A DNA stretch of 64,000 bases from CAWDMN01 sp963803155 (GCA_963803155.1 CAWDMN010000011.1:60627-124626); one strand, 5' to 3'. Shown: positions 9,044-18,144, counted from the stretch's first letter. Translations and numbers: made by a program. Notes: generated from the letters alone by a model not told the origin.

Positions 9044-10582
9044 ATGAATTATTTTCTTGGAGTGGACATTGGAACTACCGGCACGCGGGCTGTCTTGATG
9101 GATGCCGCGGGAAAGGTGGCCGGCGGACAATCGGCGGAACATGATCCCATTAGTACCCCTTTTCCACAATGGGCGGAGCAGGATCCGGAAAACTGGTGGA
9201 TGGCTGTCCAGCAGGCGATTGGCAAGGTGCTGCAGAGCACAGGAGTAGGTGGAAGCGCGGTGAAGGGGATTGGCCTCTCGGGCCAGATGCACGGATTGGT
9301 ACTTTTGGACAAAGACCACAAAATTCTGCGTCCCTCGATCATCTGGTGTGACCAGCGTTGTCAGGCCGAAGCCGACCTGATTACACGAACAGTCACTTAT
9401 GACAAGATGATTGATGTCACCTGCAATCCGGCATTGACCGGGTTTACGGCAGCCAAGCTCATCTGGGTGCGAGAGCACGAGCCTGAAATCTTTAGCCGGA
9501 TTCATAAAGTGCTTCTCCCCAAAGATTACATTCGATTTCGTCTGACCGGTGAATTTGCCTATGAAGTTTCCGATGCTTCCGGAACCAGTCTTTTTGATGT
9601 GGTGAATCGCAGATGGGCCACCGGCATCATGAAGCTGTTGAATGTGAATCCTGATTGGTTCCCGGTTGTGCGTGAATCCATTCTAGAGTCGGGCCGAATT
9701 ACCGCGGGAGTGGCGCGGGAAACGGGCTTGTTGGAAGGAACGCCGGTGGTAGGCGGAGGCGGCGACCAAGCCTCCGGCGGCGTGGGCAACGGGATTGTGG
9801 AGCCGGGCATCGTCTCCAGCACCATCGGAACTTCAGGTGTAGTCTTCGCCTTCATGGACAAACCGGCCCGGGATCAGCGTGGCCGGGTGCATACCTTTTG
9901 TCACGCCGTCCCGCAAAAATGGCATGTAATGGGAGTTACGCAGGGCGCCGGGCTTTCATTGCGCTGGTTTCGAGACCAATTCGGCGGCCAGGAAGTCGGC
10001 TTGAGCCAATTCTTGAAACAGGACAGTTATGAGTTGCTGACTCGTGAAGCGGCCCAGGCTAAACCCGGTTGTGAAGGATTGATTTTCCTGCCTTACATGA
10101 TGGGTGAAAGAACGCCCCATTTGGATGCAAATGCCAAAGGGGTCCTTTTTGGATTGACCGGGCGCCACACCCGAATGGATGTGGTCCGGGCCATTCTTGA
10201 AGGTGTTGCCTATAGTTTGAAGGACTCTTTTGAGATCTTCAAAGAAATGGATGTGCCGGTCGCGCAGGTGCGGGCTTCGGGCGGAGGCGGCAAAAGCGCG
10301 CTTTGGCGCCAGATTCAGGCGGATATCTTCGATACTCCCATCTGCACCGTAGCTGCCGATGAAGGAGCGGCTTTCGGTGCGGCAATCATGGCTGCCGTTG
10401 GCTGCGGCGCATTCAGCACCGTGGCGGAAGCTTGCAGACAGGCGATCAGCCTGACCAACTTCACCAATCCCATCCCGGAGAACCGGGCACGGTACCAACA
10501 GTTTTACCAAGTGTATCGTTCCCTCTACGGTGCTCTAAAACCCTACTATGATCAGGTAACGGGGATTGTGCAACAGGGATGA
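9044..10582 (+). CDS. xylB: Xylulokinase (FGGY sugar kinase)
   Basis: 512 residues from the ATG at 9044, with AAGGAG eight bases upstream. Xylulokinase phosphorylates D-xylulose with ATP to D-xylulose 5-phosphate for the pentose phosphate pathway. Visible FGGY features are the N-terminal phosphate-binding loop LGVDIGTTGTR, the GLSGQMHGLV motif characteristic of xylulokinases, IWCDQR, a second ATPase-type loop (STIGTSGVVFA), LPYMMGERTPH, and the C-terminal RASGGGGKSALW and DEGAAFGAAIMA. Length matches the family. No xylose isomerase lies nearby, so the substrate source may be encoded elsewhere. The modABC genes follow on the same strand after about 80 bases. Confidence 0.92.
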   Translation: MNYFLGVDIGTTGTRAVLMDAAGKVAGGQSAEHDPISTPFPQWAEQDPENWWMAVQQAIGKVLQSTGVGGSAVKGIGLSGQMHGLVLLDKDHKILRPSIIWCDQRCQAEADLITRTVTYDKMIDVTCNPALTGFTAAKLIWVREHEPEIFSRIHKVLLPKDYIRFRLTGEFAYEVSDASGTSLFDVVNRRWATGIMKLLNVNPDWFPVVRESILESGRITAGVARETGLLEGTPVVGGGGDQASGGVGNGIVEPGIVSSTIGTSGVVFAFMDKPARDQRGRVHTFCHAVPQKWHVMGVTQGAGLSLRWFRDQFGGQEVGLSQFLKQDSYELLTREAAQAKPGCEGLIFLPYMMGERTPHLDANAKGVLFGLTGRHTRMDVVRAILEGVAYSLKDSFEIFKEMDVPVAQVRASGGGGKSALWRQIQADIFDTPICTVAADEGAAFGAAIMAAVGCGAFSTVAEACRQAISLTNFTNPIPENRARYQQFYQVYRSLYGALKPYYDQVTGIVQQG

Positions 10583-10662
10583 AAAGCCGATTGTGGCGGA
10601 ATGCAGATTTCGCTCGTTTACAAAGCATGCCCCCTTTGGAAGGCGCGTCCCGGGAAGGAGGA

Positions 10663-11463
10663 ATGAATATCAGACGAAGATCTTGTTTGAAATTTTTCAT
10701 GGTCTGTTGTTTCATTTTATTCCCGTTCCGCGGCTTTTCCCAGCCGTTGTCCGCCGCCGTCCTTCGCGTAGCGGCGGCCGCTGATTTGAAATTTGCTCTC
10801 GATGAAATTATTCAGGAGTATCAAAGACAACATCCGGGAATCAAAATCGAACCTTCTTATGGTTCTTCGGGGAACTTCGTAGCCCAAATCACGAATCAGG
10901 CTCCATTTGATCTTTTCCTTTCGGCTAACCTGGAATTTGCCGGGAAGATCATACAAATGGGTTTGGCTGTCCCTGGTTCGGATTTCGCTTATGCCAGGGG
11001 ACGAATTGTTCTTTGGGCCCCCTTCACATCCCCATTTGGTTCGACCGTTCCGCGACTTGAATGGTTAAAGGATCCGCGGCTAAAGCACCTGGCCATAGCC
11101 AATCCTCGGCATGCCCCTTATGGAATGGCGGCTGAAGCAGCGCTGCGTAATTTGGGATGTTATGACATAGTGGCATCAAAATTGGTCTATGGGGAAAATG
11201 TAGCCCAGGCATTGCAATTTGTGCAAAGCGGAATGGCTGAGGCTGGAATCGTGGCCCTCGCGTTGGTTTTGGCTCCCGCCACTCGCGGTTCGAGCCAATA
11301 TTGGGAGATCCCACAGAATCTCTATCCGAGGATGGATCAAGGCGGAGTGATTTTAAAGAGTTCTCAAAATGTGGATGAAGCGTGGATGTTCCGTCAATTT
11401 CTTTTGGATTCCCGCGCACGCGATATTTTGAAAAGGTACGGATTTGCCTTGCCTGGGGAGTGA
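10663..11463 (+). CDS. modA: Molybdate ABC transporter, periplasmic binding protein
   Basis: 266 residues from the ATG at 10663, chosen for the strong GGGAAGGAGGA just upstream; an ATG at 10579 overlapping the xylB stop lacks a comparable site. The N-terminus is a Sec signal peptide, followed by the ModA-type start LRVAAAADLKFALDEI, the anion-binding stretch YGSSGNF, FDLFLSANLEFA, and LAIANPRHAPYGMAAE. The protein captures molybdate (or tungstate) and delivers it to ModBC. modB follows after three bases and modC overlaps modB, so the three genes form one operon. Confidence 0.92.
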   Translation: MNIRRRSCLKFFMVCCFILFPFRGFSQPLSAAVLRVAAAADLKFALDEIIQEYQRQHPGIKIEPSYGSSGNFVAQITNQAPFDLFLSANLEFAGKIIQMGLAVPGSDFAYARGRIVLWAPFTSPFGSTVPRLEWLKDPRLKHLAIANPRHAPYGMAAEAALRNLGCYDIVASKLVYGENVAQALQFVQSGMAEAGIVALALVLAPATRGSSQYWEIPQNLYPRMDQGGVILKSSQNVDEAWMFRQFLLDSRARDILKRYGFALPGE

Positions 11464-11466
11464 ATT

Positions 11467-12141
11467 GTGGATTGGTCCGCCATTGTTGTGAGCCTTCGAC
11501 TCTCCTTTTTGACTATGCTAATTTTGCTTCTGCTGGGTTTGCCCATGGGGTATTGGATTGCCTATTCCCGTTGGCGATGGAAGTTCCTGGTAGAAGCCGT
11601 GGTGGCACTCCCATTGGTGCTTCCTCCCACGGTGCTTGGTTTTTATCTGCTGATTGTGCTGGGCCCTCGGAGTCCGGTGGGGGGATTTTATGGCTGGTTG
11701 ACTGGTTCAACTCTTCCCTTTTCCTTCGAAGGACTGTTAGTCGCTTCCGTCCTATATAGTCTCCCTTTTGCCGTCCAACCGTTTGCCGCTTCATTTGTCG
11801 CCGTCGATCCTCATCTGGTGGAAGCTTCCTGGTGTTTGGGCGCCTCCAGGGTTCGCACCTTCTTCCGGCTGATTATTCCGCTTTCACGGCCGGGAATTCT
11901 CACGGGAATGGTGTTGAGTTTTGCCCACACGCTGGGCGAATTTGGCGTGGTGCTCATGATTGGAGGAAATCTTCCCGGACGCACGCGGACGGTTTCCATC
12001 GCCATTTATGATGAGGTGCAGGCGCTCAATTATGTCGGAGCGGGGAAGACCGCGCTCTTTCTGCTGGTGGTCTCTTTCTTGGTCCTGGTGTTTACTTATG
12101 GGATCAGGCGCAAGGGAGCTGTCAAATGGCCGATGGCCTAG
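11467..12141 (+). CDS. modB: Molybdate ABC transporter permease
   Basis: 224 residues starting with GTG at 11467, three bases after the modA stop, with GGGGAG overlapping the end of modA. The sequence is largely hydrophobic with five or so membrane segments. The binding-protein-dependent transport EAA-type loop is visible in the second half (VEASWCLGASRVRTFFRLIIP), followed by LGEFGVVLMIGGNLPGRTRT, the part most conserved in ModB. It forms the inner-membrane channel for molybdate with ModA and ModC, and overlaps the modC start by 16 bases. Confidence 0.93.
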   Translation: MDWSAIVVSLRLSFLTMLILLLLGLPMGYWIAYSRWRWKFLVEAVVALPLVLPPTVLGFYLLIVLGPRSPVGGFYGWLTGSTLPFSFEGLLVASVLYSLPFAVQPFAASFVAVDPHLVEASWCLGASRVRTFFRLIIPLSRPGILTGMVLSFAHTLGEFGVVLMIGGNLPGRTRTVSIAIYDEVQALNYVGAGKTALFLLVVSFLVLVFTYGIRRKGAVKWPMA

Positions 12142-13226
12142 AGTTTGAATTTGAAAAAAGACTTTCCGGCGGCTTTGAGCTGAATGCCGCTCTGATCGAG
12201 CCACCCGAGAGGCAGCCGGTAACCATTCTATTCGGCCCTTCCGGCGCGGGCAAAACCATGACTTTGCGCTGTCTGGCCGGTTTGGAAAAGCCCGACCGAG
12301 GTGTAATCCAATTTGAAGAACAGATCTGGTTTGATTCAAGCCGGAAGATTTTTGTGCCGCCTCAAGAGCGTCGGATCGGTTATTTATCCCAGGAGTATGC
12401 CCTGTTTCCGCATCTGAGCGTGCGCCAGAATTTAACTTATGGGATCCGACAAAAAAGCCGGCGGGAGAAGGATCGCGTTGTTGATTCGCTGCTCGAACGC
12501 TTCTTGTTATGTGGATTTGAAAAAAGCCATCCCGCCCAGCTTTCCGGCGGACAACGCCAAAGGCTGGCGCTGGCGCGGACATTGGCAACTCAACCTCGAT
12601 TGCTTTTGCTCGATGAACCGCTTTCCGCGCTGGACGCGCCGACACGGGAGAATCTTCGCGTTGAATTGCGCTCCCTGCTGATCAAAAGCGGATTGCCCAC
12701 GTTGCTCGTGACTCACGACCGGACCGAGGCCATCGCCTTGGGAGACCGGGTGGCGATCATGCTTCAGGGAAAAATCGAACAGGCGGGCGAGGTGGAAACG
12801 GTCTTTGGCCAACCGGCCAATTCCGCCATAGCAGCCGCTTTGGGAGTGGAAACCATTTTGCCTTGTCGTGCCTTAGGCATTGAGAAAGGATTAGTCGCCT
12901 TGCAGGCTGGGCCGGTCCGGATTTTTGCCGTGGATCCAGGATATTCGCCGGAGGGGGAGTTGTTGATCTGTCTGAGGGCTGAGGAGGTCTCACTGGAACG
13001 GGGCATTTCCGGGGAGACCAGCGCGCGCAATCACCTTCCGGGCAGAATTATCTCCCTGACCGCTGAAGGAGCATTGATCCGTGTCCGATTGGATTGTGGC
13101 GTCCCAATGCTAGCGTTGTTGACCAGAAATTCCGTGGAGGATTTGCAATTGACTGAAGGAGAAAAAGTCACGGCCACATTCAAAGCTACTGCCGTGCATA
13201 TAATCTCGCGAGGCGCTCAGACTTAA
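12126..13226 (+). CDS. modC: Molybdate ABC transporter ATP-binding protein
   Basis: 366 residues from the ATG at 12126, inside the 3' end of modB, with GGGAG upstream. ABC ATPase motifs are complete: Walker A GPSGAGKT, Q-loop (YLSQEYALFPHLS), signature LSGGQRQRLALARTL, Walker B LLLLDEPLSALD, and the switch His in LLVTHDRTEA. The C-terminal ~130 residues form a MOP/TOBE-like molybdate-binding domain (NHLPGRIISL... KVTATFKATAVHII), typical of ModC. It powers molybdate uptake. A weak hairpin with short T-tract after the stop (13225-13252) may end the operon. Confidence 0.93.
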   Translation: MADGLEFEFEKRLSGGFELNAALIEPPERQPVTILFGPSGAGKTMTLRCLAGLEKPDRGVIQFEEQIWFDSSRKIFVPPQERRIGYLSQEYALFPHLSVRQNLTYGIRQKSRREKDRVVDSLLERFLLCGFEKSHPAQLSGGQRQRLALARTLATQPRLLLLDEPLSALDAPTRENLRVELRSLLIKSGLPTLLVTHDRTEAIALGDRVAIMLQGKIEQAGEVETVFGQPANSAIAAALGVETILPCRALGIEKGLVALQAGPVRIFAVDPGYSPEGELLICLRAEEVSLERGISGETSARNHLPGRIISLTAEGALIRVRLDCGVPMLALLTRNSVEDLQLTEGEKVTATFKATAVHIISRGAQT

Positions 13227-13561
13227 AACCAGCCCAGGCGATTGGGTTTTATTCTTTAGGAAGGGCAATTAAATTACCGGCGCCGATTGGGACCGATCCA
13301 ACTGAGCGGTGGATCCCTCATCTTTCCGCCTTGCATCGCAAGCCGGGCGGGCATGGCGAACGCGCGACAGGTGACTTCGTTTCGCGCGCACGCTCCACCT
13401 TAATCCGGGTCGATCGAGTTTTGGAATCCCGCAAAACGCTTTGGATGGAAAATGTATTGGGATCTGCCAGGATTCGAAATGGAAATCAAACCAGAGGTTT
13501 GGCAACATCCGTCATTATTCAATCTTCAGTCCTGCGCGGATTCCAAAAAGAGCTTGATAGA
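13227..13561. other. Convergent intergenic region after modC
   Basis: About 335 bases between convergent modC and the radical SAM gene. Apart from the weak hairpin (AAAACC... TGGG.. TTTT) at its left edge, nothing recognisable was seen. Confidence 0.4.
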
Positions 13562-14617
13562 TCAAGACCAGATTCCCGCAATACGAGTGTGGCAATGGGG
13601 GCAGGCCCCTTCGCGGAGGTTATTGTTAAAAACATGGAATCCTGCTCTTTCCACCAATAAGGCCTCGCAATTGGGGCAGTAAGTGTTCTCCCATTTTCCT
13701 ACCCGGCTGGGAAGATTTCCCGCATAAACGTACCGCAACCCCGCGCTCTTTCCTATTTCCACGGCCCGCAGCAGAGTCCCTGCCGGGGTGCAATCCGGTT
13801 CCGTCATCTTATAATCGGGATGGAAGGCCGTAACGTGCCAGGGAATATCGGGTGACACTTCCACCAGAAACCGAGCGATATCGTTGAGTTCCTCCGTAGA
13901 GTCATTAAATCCGGGAACGATCAGAGTCACGACTTCAACCCAGAAACTCTTTAGATAAAGTTGTTGGATGGAATCCAGAATGGGTTGCAGCCGTCCTCCC
14001 AGCTTACGATAGTTCCGATCTTGAAAGGATTTTAAGTCGACCTTGTAACAATCCAGCCAGGGCTTCAAATAATCAAGCACCTCAGGAGTCGCATTGCCAT
14101 TGGAAATGAAAGCAGTCTTTAAGTTTTTTTTCTTGGCTTCAGAAAAAACCTCAACAGCCCATTCGCTGGTGATCAACGGTTCGTTGTAGGTGCTGGCGAC
14201 CACTCTAGCGCCATGGCGTAGCGTCAGATTCACGATTTGATCCGCCCTGATTTCCTGTAGGGATGCTATTGCCTCGGGATCTCGCAAAGTTTGTGAAGTC
14301 ACCCAGTTCTGGCAATATCCACAATGAAGGTCACAGCCAAGCATGCCGAAGCTCAATGCGGCAGATCCGGGTAGTACATGGAAAAAGGGCTTTTTCTCGA
14401 TGGGATCACATTGCAGGGCTGCAGCGTAGTTGGCGGGAACAAAGAGTGTGCCTTCCCGGTTGAATCGGACTTTGCATATCCCCGGGAGGTTATTCAAAAT
14501 CAAACATCGATGTCCGCAGGCAAAGCAACGCACCCTATTATCGGCCAGTTTTTCATAGAGGGTTGCTTCCCGAGTCTTTGTCCCCAGAAGCGTTTCTAAT
14601 GTCGTCGAGTTCTTCAT
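13562..14617 (-). CDS. amrS: AmmeMemoRadiSam-system radical SAM protein (AmrS-like)
   Basis: 351 residues from the ATG at 14617; upstream ATGs would add a non-homologous leader across the rplU promoter. The radical SAM cluster motif CxxxCxxC is present as CDLHCGYCQNW. It is preceded by a Cys-rich CFACGHRC segment and ends in a zinc-ribbon-like tail (YCPNC... CPHCH). TYNEPLI and the KVDLKSF stretch match the COG1180 family of pyruvate-formate-lyase-activase relatives, of which AmrS is the version with these N- and C-terminal Cys pairs. It probably generates a 5'-deoxyadenosyl radical; its substrate is not established. The usual partners (AMMECR1, Memo) are not in the window. It is divergent from rplU. 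Confidence 0.8.
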   Translation of the reverse strand: MKNSTTLETLLGTKTREATLYEKLADNRVRCFACGHRCLILNNLPGICKVRFNREGTLFVPANYAAALQCDPIEKKPFFHVLPGSAALSFGMLGCDLHCGYCQNWVTSQTLRDPEAIASLQEIRADQIVNLTLRHGARVVASTYNEPLITSEWAVEVFSEAKKKNLKTAFISNGNATPEVLDYLKPWLDCYKVDLKSFQDRNYRKLGGRLQPILDSIQQLYLKSFWVEVVTLIVPGFNDSTEELNDIARFLVEVSPDIPWHVTAFHPDYKMTEPDCTPAGTLLRAVEIGKSAGLRYVYAGNLPSRVGKWENTYCPNCEALLVERAGFHVFNNNLREGACPHCHTRIAGIWS

Positions 14618-14692
14618 ACTTATAGAATATCTTAAACTGTCTTGGACGACTGAAAAAAAATAATGCCTGGTTGGATTAAATGCAAGAAACGG

Positions 14693-14722
14693 TTGACAGA
14701 AAAAGGAGTTCGCCGGTATAAT
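14693..14722 (+). promoter_or_regulatory. Sigma-70-type promoter of the rplU operon
   Basis: A consensus TTGACA (14693-14698) and a consensus TATAAT (14717-14722) are separated by 18 bases and lie about 35 bases upstream of the rplU start. This is the best-matching housekeeping promoter noticed in the window, as expected for ribosomal protein genes. Confidence 0.85.
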
Positions 14723-14756
14723 CTGGCGTTTATTTGCGTGCCGGGAGGATTCACTG

Positions 14757-15071
14757 ATGTATGCTGTTCTGAAATCGGGTGGTAAACAACACAAAATTGC
14801 CCCAGGTGACACCATCCGCGTGGAAAAGTTGGAAAATGAAGCCGGAGCCCAAGTTGAATTCGATCAGGTGCTCGCGGTCAATGATGGGGGCAATTTGCTG
14901 GTGGGCCAGCCCTTTTTGTCCAATGCCCGTGTAGTAGGAACCGTAGTGGACAACGGCCGAGCCAAAAAAGTGATTGTATTCAAAATTAAGCGCAAGAAGC
15001 AGTACAAGAGGACCAAGGGGCATCGGCAAGATTTTTCAACCGTGAAAATCGATGCCATTAACCTCAATTAG
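14757..15071 (+). CDS. rplU: 50S ribosomal protein L21
   Basis: 104 residues from the ATG at 14757, with GGGAGGA upstream. The protein begins MYAVLKSGGKQHKI and contains FKIKRKKQYKRTKGHRQ, both diagnostic of bL21; the length is standard. It binds 23S rRNA in the large subunit. It is followed after 19 bases by rpmA (L27), the near-universal bacterial pairing, and then obgE. The promoter directly upstream is close to consensus. Confidence 0.97.
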   Translation: MYAVLKSGGKQHKIAPGDTIRVEKLENEAGAQVEFDQVLAVNDGGNLLVGQPFLSNARVVGTVVDNGRAKKVIVFKIKRKKQYKRTKGHRQDFSTVKIDAINLN

Positions 15072-15090
15072 GGAATGTTAGGGAGGAGAT

Positions 15091-15351
15091 GTGGCACATA
15101 AAAAAGGTGTAGGTAGTTCCAGGAACGGACGTGATTCCAATGCCCAGCGGTTGGGTGTAAAACGATTTGCCGGCCAGCCGGTGTCTGGCGGTTCCATCCT
15201 GGTGCGTCAGCGCGGCACCCGCTTCAAACCCGGTTTGAATGTCGGCTTGGGGAGGGATGACACGCTTTTTGCCAAAATCAGCGGCATTGTAAAATTTGAA
15301 GACAAAGGCTCGCAGGGACGATTTATCAGCATCGTTCCAGCTGCAAATTGA
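15091..15351 (+). CDS. rpmA: 50S ribosomal protein L27
   Basis: 86 residues with a GTG start at 15091, preceded by GGGAGGAG. The N-terminus AHKKGVGSSRNGRDSNAQRL and LVRQRGT are hallmark L27 sequences. The protein reaches toward the peptidyl transferase centre with its N-terminal tail. There is no Firmicute-type cleavable N-terminal extension. Co-transcribed with rplU. A strong terminator-like hairpin follows, between this gene and obgE. Confidence 0.97.
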   Translation: MAHKKGVGSSRNGRDSNAQRLGVKRFAGQPVSGGSILVRQRGTRFKPGLNVGLGRDDTLFAKISGIVKFEDKGSQGRFISIVPAAN

Positions 15352-15380
15352 TCCAGACAAAAATCCAAGATTGAATTTTT

Positions 15381-15430
15381 CCCCTGCCTTGGGAAATCTC
15401 ATTTTCCCAGGACAGGGGATTTTGTTTTTT
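15381..15430 (+). terminator. Intrinsic terminator after rpmA
   Basis: The G+C-rich arm CCCCTGCCTTGGGAAA (from 15381) faces TTTTCCCAGGACAGGGG, followed by a T-rich tail (TTTTGTTTTTT). This is a classic rho-independent terminator. It suggests that obgE, although downstream on the same strand, is transcribed by partial read-through or its own promoter. Confidence 0.8.
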
Positions 15431-15546
15431 GGGGAAGTTTGGCGGGTACCTGGTTTTCAGGCGGAGAATTCGATCATTCGGCTGAATTTTTCAGGCGAAT
15501 GATACTGAAGAAGACGGATGAAAACCAGCCATGCCACGGAGCGATC

Positions 15547-16599
15547 ATGTTCTTAGATGAAGCCAAAATCCAGGTGAAAGCAGGGGATGGCGGGAACGGC
15601 TGCATGGCTTTTCGCCGGGAGAAATTTGTCCCGCGGGGAGGCCCCAGCGGGGGGGATGGAGGGCGGGGCGGCCACATTTACTTGGAGTCCAACCTGCGGC
15701 ATAATACGCTGATTCAATTTCGCTATAAGCGGATTTTTAAAGCCGAACGGGGACGCCATGGCGAAGGGAGCAATCGGCATGGCCGCAACGGTGAGGATTT
15801 GATCATAGAAGTGCCGGCAGGGACTGTGGTCTATGATGCGGCGACGGGGGAAGTTTTGCATGACTTCACCATGTCCAATCAAAAAGTCCTGATTTGCCAA
15901 GGGGGGCGGGGCGGCAGGGGAAATGCTCGTTTTGCCACTTCGGTCAATCGGGCTCCCCGCAGAGTAGATACCGGATCCCCCGGCGAAGAGAGATTCCTCC
16001 GGCTGGAATTGAAATTATTGGCTGACGTTGGCTTGATTGGAATGCCGAATGTCGGCAAGTCCACACTCATTTCGCGAATCTCCTCGGCTCGTCCCAAGAT
16101 TGGTGATTATCCCTTCACCACGCTGGAGCCCAACCTGGGCGTAGTGGAATATAATCATTACCGGAGCTTTGTCGTGGCTGACATCCCTGGATTGATCGAA
16201 GGAGCGCACCATGGGCAGGGTTTGGGAATGCAGTTTTTAAGGCATGTCGAGCGGACCAAAGTCCTTTTACATCTTGTCGATCTTTCGGAAAATCACGCGG
16301 GGGATCCACGGAAAGATTTTGAGACCGTGACACAGGAGTTACGTGAATTTAATCCAGCAATCCTGGAAAAACCGGTGCTGCTGGTGGGTTCTAAACTGGA
16401 CGCGCTGGATGATGCCAAACGGCGTCGGAAGTTGGAACGCCTGGCTAAATCGGAAGGGTTGGAACTGATTCTGATTTCTTCCACCACGGGGACGGGGATC
16501 GAAGCGCTCAAGCACAAAGTAGCTGGGATGTTGGAAGAAATTTCGGCGAGTCTGGAAAAATTTCCAGACCTTTCTTATCCAGCCTTGGAGGTGGATTGA
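15547..16599 (+). CDS. obgE: GTPase Obg/CgtA
   Basis: 350 residues from the ATG at 15547, where the conserved MFLDEAKIQVKAGDGGNGC begins; GGAG lies a few bases upstream. The glycine-rich Obg fold occupies residues 1-~155. The GTPase domain follows with G1 (IGMPNVGKST), switch region (GDYPFTTLEPNLG) and G3 (VVADIPGLIEGAH). The G4 position reads GSKLD rather than NKxD, a variation present in some Obg sequences. There is no C-terminal Obg-specific extension beyond the GTPase domain. Obg acts in large-subunit maturation and stress control, matching its place after rplU-rpmA. Confidence 0.95.
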   Translation: MFLDEAKIQVKAGDGGNGCMAFRREKFVPRGGPSGGDGGRGGHIYLESNLRHNTLIQFRYKRIFKAERGRHGEGSNRHGRNGEDLIIEVPAGTVVYDAATGEVLHDFTMSNQKVLICQGGRGGRGNARFATSVNRAPRRVDTGSPGEERFLRLELKLLADVGLIGMPNVGKSTLISRISSARPKIGDYPFTTLEPNLGVVEYNHYRSFVVADIPGLIEGAHHGQGLGMQFLRHVERTKVLLHLVDLSENHAGDPRKDFETVTQELREFNPAILEKPVLLVGSKLDALDDAKRRRKLERLAKSEGLELILISSTTGTGIEALKHKVAGMLEEISASLEKFPDLSYPALEVD

Positions 16600-16784
16600 G
16601 CGAAGGCCGCCTGCGGGGATGCCCCGGAGACACAGAGGCGCGGAGAGTTGTTTGGAAAGCAATTAATTAGCATCAAGGGGAAATCTCAAAGGCAGTTTGG
16701 AATCCGCGATTTAATTGATCATTTCAAGAGTGCATATTATGAGCGGGTCTTTTGGATTTAAAAAGACGAGGAGCAAGCAGCCAA

Positions 16785-17480
16785 ATGTGCCGTGAACCTC
16801 TCCCTGCCGCCGCGGCTCTGGGGCCAAAAACCGGAATGCGAGTTGGCATATTTGGCGGGACTTTTGATCCCATTCATTGCGGTCACCTGAAGTTGGCTGA
16901 AATGGCCAGGGATTTGGTCCGGCTCGACCGGATCTTTTTTATTACATCGGTTCAGCCGCCGCATAAAAGCAACAGTACAGGCGCAAACTTTCTGGACCGG
17001 CATGCGATGGTTGCTTTAGCGTTGGCTGGGCAGGCAGGCTTCATCCCTTCCAGCTTGGAGTTCGAACGTTCGGGGAAATCATATTCAGTGGATACCATTC
17101 GCCACTTTCGGAATATCATGCCAGAAGATGCGGAGTTGTTTTTTTTGATTGGAATCGATGCTTTTCTCGATATTTCCAGCTGGAAAGAACATCATCAGCT
17201 TCTTGACCTGTGTGATTTTCTGGTTTTTTCCCGGCCTGGCTTCGATCCCCTCCAGCTGCGGGAAAAACTCCCGCGGGAGTGGAAAAGCCGGATTCGTCAG
17301 GATTTGCCCTCTATAGATAAGGAAAGCCGGTCAAGTCATGGCGTATTCTGCGTTTTCGACCTGCAGAATCCGCTATCCGCGACCGGCATTCGCACTCGAA
17401 TTAAACAAGGCAGGCCCATCAATGGGATGGTCCCAGCGGCCGTTGCGGAGTACATAAGCAAAACGGGATTGTATCGGTAA
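16785..17480 (+). CDS. nadD: Nicotinate-nucleotide adenylyltransferase
   Basis: About 231 residues from the ATG at 16785, chosen because GAGGAG lies 11 bases upstream; the ATG at 16836, directly before the conserved MRVGIFGGTFDPIHCGHL, is an equally possible start. The nucleotidyltransferase HxGH motif is seen as HCGHL. The C-terminal LSATGIRTRIKQG corresponds to the usual ISSTxIR motif. The enzyme converts nicotinate mononucleotide and ATP to deamido-NAD in NAD synthesis. The nadD-rsfS-rlmH order downstream of obgE is common in bacteria. Confidence 0.93.
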   Translation: MCREPLPAAAALGPKTGMRVGIFGGTFDPIHCGHLKLAEMARDLVRLDRIFFITSVQPPHKSNSTGANFLDRHAMVALALAGQAGFIPSSLEFERSGKSYSVDTIRHFRNIMPEDAELFFLIGIDAFLDISSWKEHHQLLDLCDFLVFSRPGFDPLQLREKLPREWKSRIRQDLPSIDKESRSSHGVFCVFDLQNPLSATGIRTRIKQGRPINGMVPAAVAEYISKTGLYR

Positions 17481-17551
17481 GGAAGAGCGGCCTTTTATAT
17501 TTTTGCCGGGTCCTCTTTCAATTATTTCATCTACGGAAAGGACAATGTGGA

Positions 17552-18028
17552 GTGGTAAGAACCGAAAAGAAGTCCTCTGAAAATAAGCCCTCTGGAAAAA
17601 AGCCGGCGCAAAAAAAGACGGTCGAGCGAAAAACCACCTCAAAAAAATCGGCTGAAAAGAAATCCCCGGCTGCAAGACGCCCCCAATTAAACCAGGAGGT
17701 AAAAACTGCGATTGCGGCAGCCCAAAGCAAGAAAGCCCTGGATCTGGTCCTTTTGGATTTGAGAGGGATTGCTTCCTTTGCGGATTATTTTTTGATATGC
17801 AGCGGCACCTCAACGCCGCAGAACCAGGCAATTTCCAATGAGATTGAGAAAAAACTCAAGGAAGCCGGGCGCACTGTGACCCACATTGAAGGGTACAACC
17901 GAGCGGAATGGATTCTGATGGATTATTCAGACTTGGTGGTTCACATTTTTTCCCCGGTCAGCCGGCAGTTTTACAATTTGGAGCGCCTCTGGAGAGATGT
18001 GCCGCGGATTGTAATACCGGAGTCTTAG
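17552..18028 (+). CDS. rsfS: Ribosomal silencing factor RsfS
   Basis: 158 residues with a GTG start at 17552. The RsfS/Iojap domain covers ~48-158: KALDLVLLDLRGIASFADYF, the CSGTSTPQ stretch, HIEGYNRAEWILMDYSDLVVH. Family members bind L14 and block subunit joining when nutrients are scarce. The first ~43 residues are an unusual Lys/Ser/Glu-rich extension (KKSSENKPSGKKPAQKKT...) likely to be disordered and basic, which makes the protein longer than the usual ~105-130 residues. A shorter protein starting at a downstream GTG or TTG is possible. Confidence 0.92.
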   Translation: MVRTEKKSSENKPSGKKPAQKKTVERKTTSKKSAEKKSPAARRPQLNQEVKTAIAAAQSKKALDLVLLDLRGIASFADYFLICSGTSTPQNQAISNEIEKKLKEAGRTVTHIEGYNRAEWILMDYSDLVVHIFSPVSRQFYNLERLWRDVPRIVIPES

Positions 18029-18144
18029 CGGGACTTTGCCAGGGCCTGGAGGAACAGTCGGATGATTCAGGCCAAGACTCAACATAAAATCGTCCGCTTT
18101 GGTGGACCAATCAAGTTAGTCCATGCCCATTCTGGAGTTGAGCC

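Noticed and set aside
10579..10662. Upstream ATG of modA overlapping the xylB stop (translational coupling)
   Set aside because: The ATG at 10663 has a far stronger ribosome-binding site and is directly followed by the signal peptide.
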